From Fibrobacter sp. UBA1765 (GTDB lineage Bacteria > Fibrobacterota > Fibrobacteria > Fibrobacterales > Fibrobacteraceae): a stretch of 33,506 bases of DNA. The notes beneath the pieces were generated by a model, which made no database searches, was not told where the DNA came from, and saw only the letters and a list, made by a program, of their open reading frames with translations. Below, in pieces: positions 29,880-33,506 of this stretch. How positions within the stretch are numbered: position 1 is the stretch's first letter; every line of letters begins with the position of its first letter. The stretch lies in assembly GCA_002314675.1 (NCBI GenBank), contig DCGZ01000117.1, forward strand, positions 1-33,506. Reading direction: 5' to 3'. The translations under genes and the position numbers were made by a program.

Positions 29880-32140
29880 TATGCAATCTTCTCCAATTCA
29901 CCAAGAACCAATTCATAGTTCTGAATAGCAGTTTCCTTGTTCTCGATATCATTAATCAAGATGTTGAGCTGGCTACGATATTTTCCAAGAAGTTCGTTTG
30001 CCACATCGGATTTTTGAATGGCACTTGCATAACGAGCAATTTCTTCCGTCAGCAACGTGTTCAAAGTGTTTGCCAACTTGGAAAGATGGGCTCGGGCAGT
30101 AGCCAAGAGTTCATTACCTTCTTCATCTTCAACAGATCCAGACTTCATCATGGCACTAGGCAAATTTCCCGAAGGAACTTTAAATTCAGGAAGATTCAAA
30201 CTTTCAATAATGGCGCGAATCTTATTTGCAACGGCATCGGAATCCAGGCTCTGTTCGGCAGCCTTTTCGGCCCAAATCAAAGAAATCTTGGAAGCAATCT
30301 TACGCTTGAGCTGTTCCAGGGAATCCATCACTTCAAGCTTGACATTGTTATTCACCTTGTCAATGTAGTCTTCCACGGCACTTCTGATCATCGTAGCGTT
30401 CACACGGGTATGACTAGTTTCATAATGGTGCTCCTTCTTCCAAAACAGTGCACCAGTTGTATAAGAATGCGACCTTGTAAAGCTTTCCTTGGAAGACGAT
30501 GATTCGCTCTTTGCATCGTTGCACAGTTCATTCACAAAGGACATCAAATCCTTTGTAGAGGCTGAACGCCAATCAGCAACAGCTTCATTGACGGCACGGG
30601 TAATGCCCGGTTCCACCTTGAGGCAGAACGACTCAATACCATTCTTTTCATTGAGCAGGTGATCTAGATTTGCTGATTTTACTCGATCGATTTGGGCCTT
30701 TACGGCCTTAATCATAGCCTTACCCAAATCATCTACGGCACTTTCCAAAGATTGGCAAATTTGATCGGCGCTGCTAGCTAGAATTTCTTCCTTCTTCAGT
30801 TTTACAGAATCAATTTTTTCTTCAACCAAAGCTGTATTGCCAAGGTTCTTCAAGGCTTCCTTAGAAGATTCTATATCCTTATCAGAGAAATAATCGGGGA
30901 ACGATTCACAAAGGTTTTCCCAGATTTGCTGTTTATTTCCATCCCAATTTCCCTTATCGGATATGGTCAGGCACATCGAATGGCAATCCCCGGAAGTCAT
31001 AATAATACGATTTCCGCCATCTTCAATCAACTGGTCAAAGATTCCAAAGGCATTTATGGAACTTAGAACAGATTTTGTCTGGCCAGCCAAGCGTCTCTTG
31101 ATTTCATCACGAACGCGGAACACGTCCCCGTTAAAATCAGCATATTCATCACCGTAAAGCTGAGTATCTACCTGGCTTGCAATGACAAACAATTCACGAA
31201 GGCCATCCTTCGTTGTAATCTTTTTAAGAACTTCCTTGTCTGTATCGTCAAGGAAACGGCCCGCAGGGCTAAGAATCAGCACCACATCGCTAGTTTTCAA
31301 AAGCTGGTGAGCACGCTGTTCGCGAGAAGGCACAGGGTCATTGAACCCCGGCGTATCAACAATACGTACACCCTTGAGCCTATCGTTAGGATAAGCGATT
31401 TCAACACTTTGCGTGAAAGGCATGTACTTGCCTTCGGAGCCAACAAAATCAGCCATCATCGGGGCAATTTCATCGAGCGATTGCGGATAAAGAACCTTAA
31501 CCTTTCCACTCACTTCAGAAACGCTGACAGAAGATTCCTTGATTTTTTTGTACTGATCATAAGCTCCCGAAAGAGCCACGTCTTCGCCTAGTCTTCGTTT
31601 GGCATCACGTTCAGCACGTTCCTTTGCCTTAGCTTCGTCAAAAGTAAACTTTGATGCAATGGAGCCAATGCCGCCCGCCTTTTCCCGGGCCTTTTCTTCA
31701 GCACGACGGCGTGCATCTTCGATGCCAGATTTAACCAATTCAACATAGCGTTTTTCATAGGCATCGCTTTTAGATTTCAAGGCATCAAAGTCAGCCTCAT
31801 CAAAGAAATGAATTTTCAGTTCAATTTTTTCGGAATAAGAGAGAACAGTCAAAGCGGCAGTCATGGGTGTTGCCGCCTTGGGCAAAATGGTATGTCCATT
31901 GAACAGCAATGCATTCAGCAAAGAAGACTTGCCAGCCTTTACGCGGCCAACAATACCTATCTGCAAATCGCGATTAGCATCAATTTTTTCATCGTAATTC
32001 TGTCGAATTTTTGCTTCTTGCTTAAGATCTTCACCGCAGTTCGCAGCAAAATCATCCATCAAAGTTTCAGGGTATTTTTGCGCGAGTTTTTCAAGTTCGT
32101 TTCTTTTTGCAATAACCTTTTCAAGGCGTTCAATGGACAT
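29879..32140 (-). CDS. Dynamin-like GTPase (middle gene of three)
   Basis: The protein has 753 residues from ATG 32140, which has AAGGA at good spacing; a GTG two codons earlier is too close to it. The GTPase domain has G1 GRVKAGKSSLLNAL (about 65-72), G3 DTPGF (about 261-265) and a divergent G4 (SQVD, about 322-325). About 100 residues of charged helix (EARRRAEEKAREKAGG-like, about 140-190) are inserted between G1 and G3. After about residue 430 the chain is almost entirely helical, as expected of a dynamin stalk, with a short Ser-rich and aromatic patch (SYTTGALFWKKEHHYETSH) near residue 570 that could be the membrane-contact tip. It is the partner, by tight spacing on both sides, of the genes before and after. 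Tandem dynamin-like pairs such as those of Campylobacter, and the LeoABC operon of E. coli, are the nearest known arrangements. Confidence 0.88.
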   Translation of the reverse strand: MSIERLEKVIAKRNELEKLAQKYPETLMDDFAANCGEDLKQEAKIRQNYDEKIDANRDLQIGIVGRVKAGKSSLLNALLFNGHTILPKAATPMTAALTVLSYSEKIELKIHFFDEADFDALKSKSDAYEKRYVELVKSGIEDARRRAEEKAREKAGGIGSIASKFTFDEAKAKERAERDAKRRLGEDVALSGAYDQYKKIKESSVSVSEVSGKVKVLYPQSLDEIAPMMADFVGSEGKYMPFTQSVEIAYPNDRLKGVRIVDTPGFNDPVPSREQRAHQLLKTSDVVLILSPAGRFLDDTDKEVLKKITTKDGLRELFVIASQVDTQLYGDEYADFNGDVFRVRDEIKRRLAGQTKSVLSSINAFGIFDQLIEDGGNRIIMTSGDCHSMCLTISDKGNWDGNKQQIWENLCESFPDYFSDKDIESSKEALKNLGNTALVEEKIDSVKLKKEEILASSADQICQSLESAVDDLGKAMIKAVKAQIDRVKSANLDHLLNEKNGIESFCLKVEPGITRAVNEAVADWRSASTKDLMSFVNELCNDAKSESSSSKESFTRSHSYTTGALFWKKEHHYETSHTRVNATMIRSAVEDYIDKVNNNVKLEVMDSLEQLKRKIASKISLIWAEKAAEQSLDSDAVANKIRAIIESLNLPEFKVPSGNLPSAMMKSGSVEDEEGNELLATARAHLSKLANTLNTLLTEEIARYASAIQKSDVANELLGKYRSQLNILINDIENKETAIQNYELVLGELEKIA

Positions 32141-32150
32141 AAACACTTCC

Positions 32151-33506
32151 TTACAGAGATTTTTTCAAGTTATTCAAGGTTGCACGGCTTTCTTCAAGAT
32201 TTTTCATCTTGACAACGACATCTTCGTTATTTTCTAACGCTTCATTGGCTTTCTTGATTTCATCCCTCATGGCGCTGATTTTAGAATCAAACTGTTCTGA
32301 AATAGCGTTGATTGCAGCAACATTCTGCTCTACGAGAACAGGAGTGATTTTTTCACGAAGTTCCTGCTTCATTTTTGGAATGGAGCTCAAAATCTGAGAG
32401 CGGATTTTTTCACGCTGTTCGTTTTCACGAGATTTCTGTGTGAAAAAGCTAATGATTTCCGGGAGAAACAAGAGAACTATTTCTACAACAGGGGCAAATA
32501 CGTTTGTAGCAATACCCAAAGCACCGACAATCGTTTTGTACGCAGCTCCCAAAGCTGCTGAATTTTTCTTAGCCATAGATGTCAAACTGGTCAAAGAACT
32601 CTTGGCAACATCACCAAGGCTTGCTGCAGCTGTTCCTAGCTTGGCCATAAATTCTGGATTATCGAAGGCAGAGAATGTGTTTTCTACGCCACGCAATTCC
32701 ATCTGGAAACTTGTAGAAATTCGTTCTGACGCATTCTGAGAAACCTTGTTAATAGCAGGAATCACGGAAGAGCGAACAACGGCATTCATTTCCTGAGAAA
32801 TAGCCTCGCTAGACGCGCCATTCATAGCCATTTCAGTCAATTCATCAACCTTGCTACTGAGTGCAGCACCCGCTGCATTCACAATGGCATCGACATCTGC
32901 ATCAAAATGGTTGCTTTGAGCTTCTGCAGCCATTCTGTCGCGGCGTTTTTCCAACTTCGCAAGACTTTCTTCCAATTCCTGAATTGCCATGCGATTCTTG
33001 CCCTGATCCGCCTTGAGAGCTGCAATTTTCATATTGATTGCGCTGACGGCATCGTCAATCAATTCTTCAACAGCTTCAGAGAATATTCCGGCAAAAAGAC
33101 TTTCAGGATCTATCGAGCTAACCAGCTTCGGCAATTCTGCTCCAGCATTCTTTCCTAGAGGCTTAGGATCTGTTTCAATGCCCAGGGAGTCTTCCACCTG
33201 ATTACGAACTTCTTCAATAATTTTTTCAACATCATCTGGGCTACGAAGATTTGCCTTGCTAACAAAGAAAGAGAAACTTCGTCCCATGTTCTGGATATCC
33301 TGCAACTGGCGAGACATGCTAGAGGTTACTGTACCACTTTCAACACTGGTAAGTACCACATAATGAACGCCCTTATTCAGGTAACTGGCTATAGCCTTGT
33401 TATGGTCATCACGAGGAGAATCAAAACCCGGCATATCGACAAGAATAATGGGCTCAACTTTCTTTATGTTTTCTGAATTGAGGTAAAGGCGAACACAACG
33501 CCAGCT
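32151..33506 (-). CDS. Dynamin-like GTPase, partial (5' end beyond window)
   Basis: The frame is open to the window edge (451 residues visible) and reads ...VEPIILVDMPGFDSPRDDHN near its start, so G3 (DMPGF) is present and the P-loop lies outside. G4 is probably SKAN in SFFVSKANLRSPDD. A long helical region follows. At about two thirds of the visible part there is a hydrophobic segment (YKTIVGALGIATNVFAPVVE then IVLLFLPEIISFF), which matches the expected membrane-inserting paddle of bacterial dynamin-like proteins. Only ten bases separate its stop from the ATG of the next GTPase. It is therefore the likely membrane-anchored member of the set, with the next two GTPases lacking such a segment. 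Confidence 0.85.
   Translation of the reverse strand, partial: SWRCVRLYLNSENIKKVEPIILVDMPGFDSPRDDHNKAIASYLNKGVHYVVLTSVESGTVTSSMSRQLQDIQNMGRSFSFFVSKANLRSPDDVEKIIEEVRNQVEDSLGIETDPKPLGKNAGAELPKLVSSIDPESLFAGIFSEAVEELIDDAVSAINMKIAALKADQGKNRMAIQELEESLAKLEKRRDRMAAEAQSNHFDADVDAIVNAAGAALSSKVDELTEMAMNGASSEAISQEMNAVVRSSVIPAINKVSQNASERISTSFQMELRGVENTFSAFDNPEFMAKLGTAAASLGDVAKSSLTSLTSMAKKNSAALGAAYKTIVGALGIATNVFAPVVEIVLLFLPEIISFFTQKSRENEQREKIRSQILSSIPKMKQELREKITPVLVEQNVAAINAISEQFDSKISAMRDEIKKANEALENNEDVVVKMKNLEESRATLNNLKKSL

Overview
The window looks like chromosomal DNA of a Fibrobacter species (Fibrobacterota). The main reason is the presence of three proteins with the Fibrobacter succinogenes major paralogous (FISUMP) domain, recognisable by patterns such as IGxQVWMAxNL, GRLYxW, P(S/P)GWxLP and SVRCLxD. 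Serine-rich linkers after lipoprotein signals and many signal-peptided proteins of unknown function fit the same lineage. This assignment is by recognition, not by a search.

Layout. 1-2735 (+): a signal-peptided protein and a Ser-rich lipoprotein. 2766-7663 (-): an iron region with feoA, feoB (carrying an unusual insertion), a signal-peptided beta-barrel-like protein and a leftover feoB 3' end. 7664-8578 (+): an unknown protein. 8716-11084 (-): two FISUMP lipoproteins and a putative PD-(D/E)XK-like protein. 11347-11757 (+): a DtxR-type iron regulator. 12156-14600 (+): a phosphohexomutase and a secreted protein with a highly charged tail. 14657-16387: a divergent PAP2 phosphatase and ArsR-methyltransferase pair. 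16447-19454 (+): a small membrane protein and a YfhO-type membrane protein. 19552-23630 (-): a run of three lipoproteins (one only 48 aa), an LPP20-like secreted protein and ribD. 23771-24466 (+): a TatD-like hydrolase. 24802-26250 (+): an ATPase/DUF234 protein behind 54-bp tandem repeats. 26286-33506 (-): an operon of three consecutive dynamin-like GTPases (the first runs off the window), one fused to a C-terminal SUMF1/FGE-like domain, followed by a FISUMP protein with no signal peptide, a protein sharing its helical domain, and a broken small ORF.

How the genes connect. The palindrome TTAG-N6-CTAA occurs three times before feoA, once before the beta-barrel gene and once before the DtxR-type gene. 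The regulator keeps the Met-Cys-Glu-His set of the iron-type DtxR primary site, so a local iron regulon is the simplest reading. The dynamin-like operon is the best candidate for an undescribed system: it combines membrane-acting GTPases with two C-type-lectin/FGE-like modules that are apparently cytoplasmic. A second undescribed element is a four-armed intergenic repeat present at 11899-12032 and, inverted, at 24457-24652, with a compensated base change between its inner arms.
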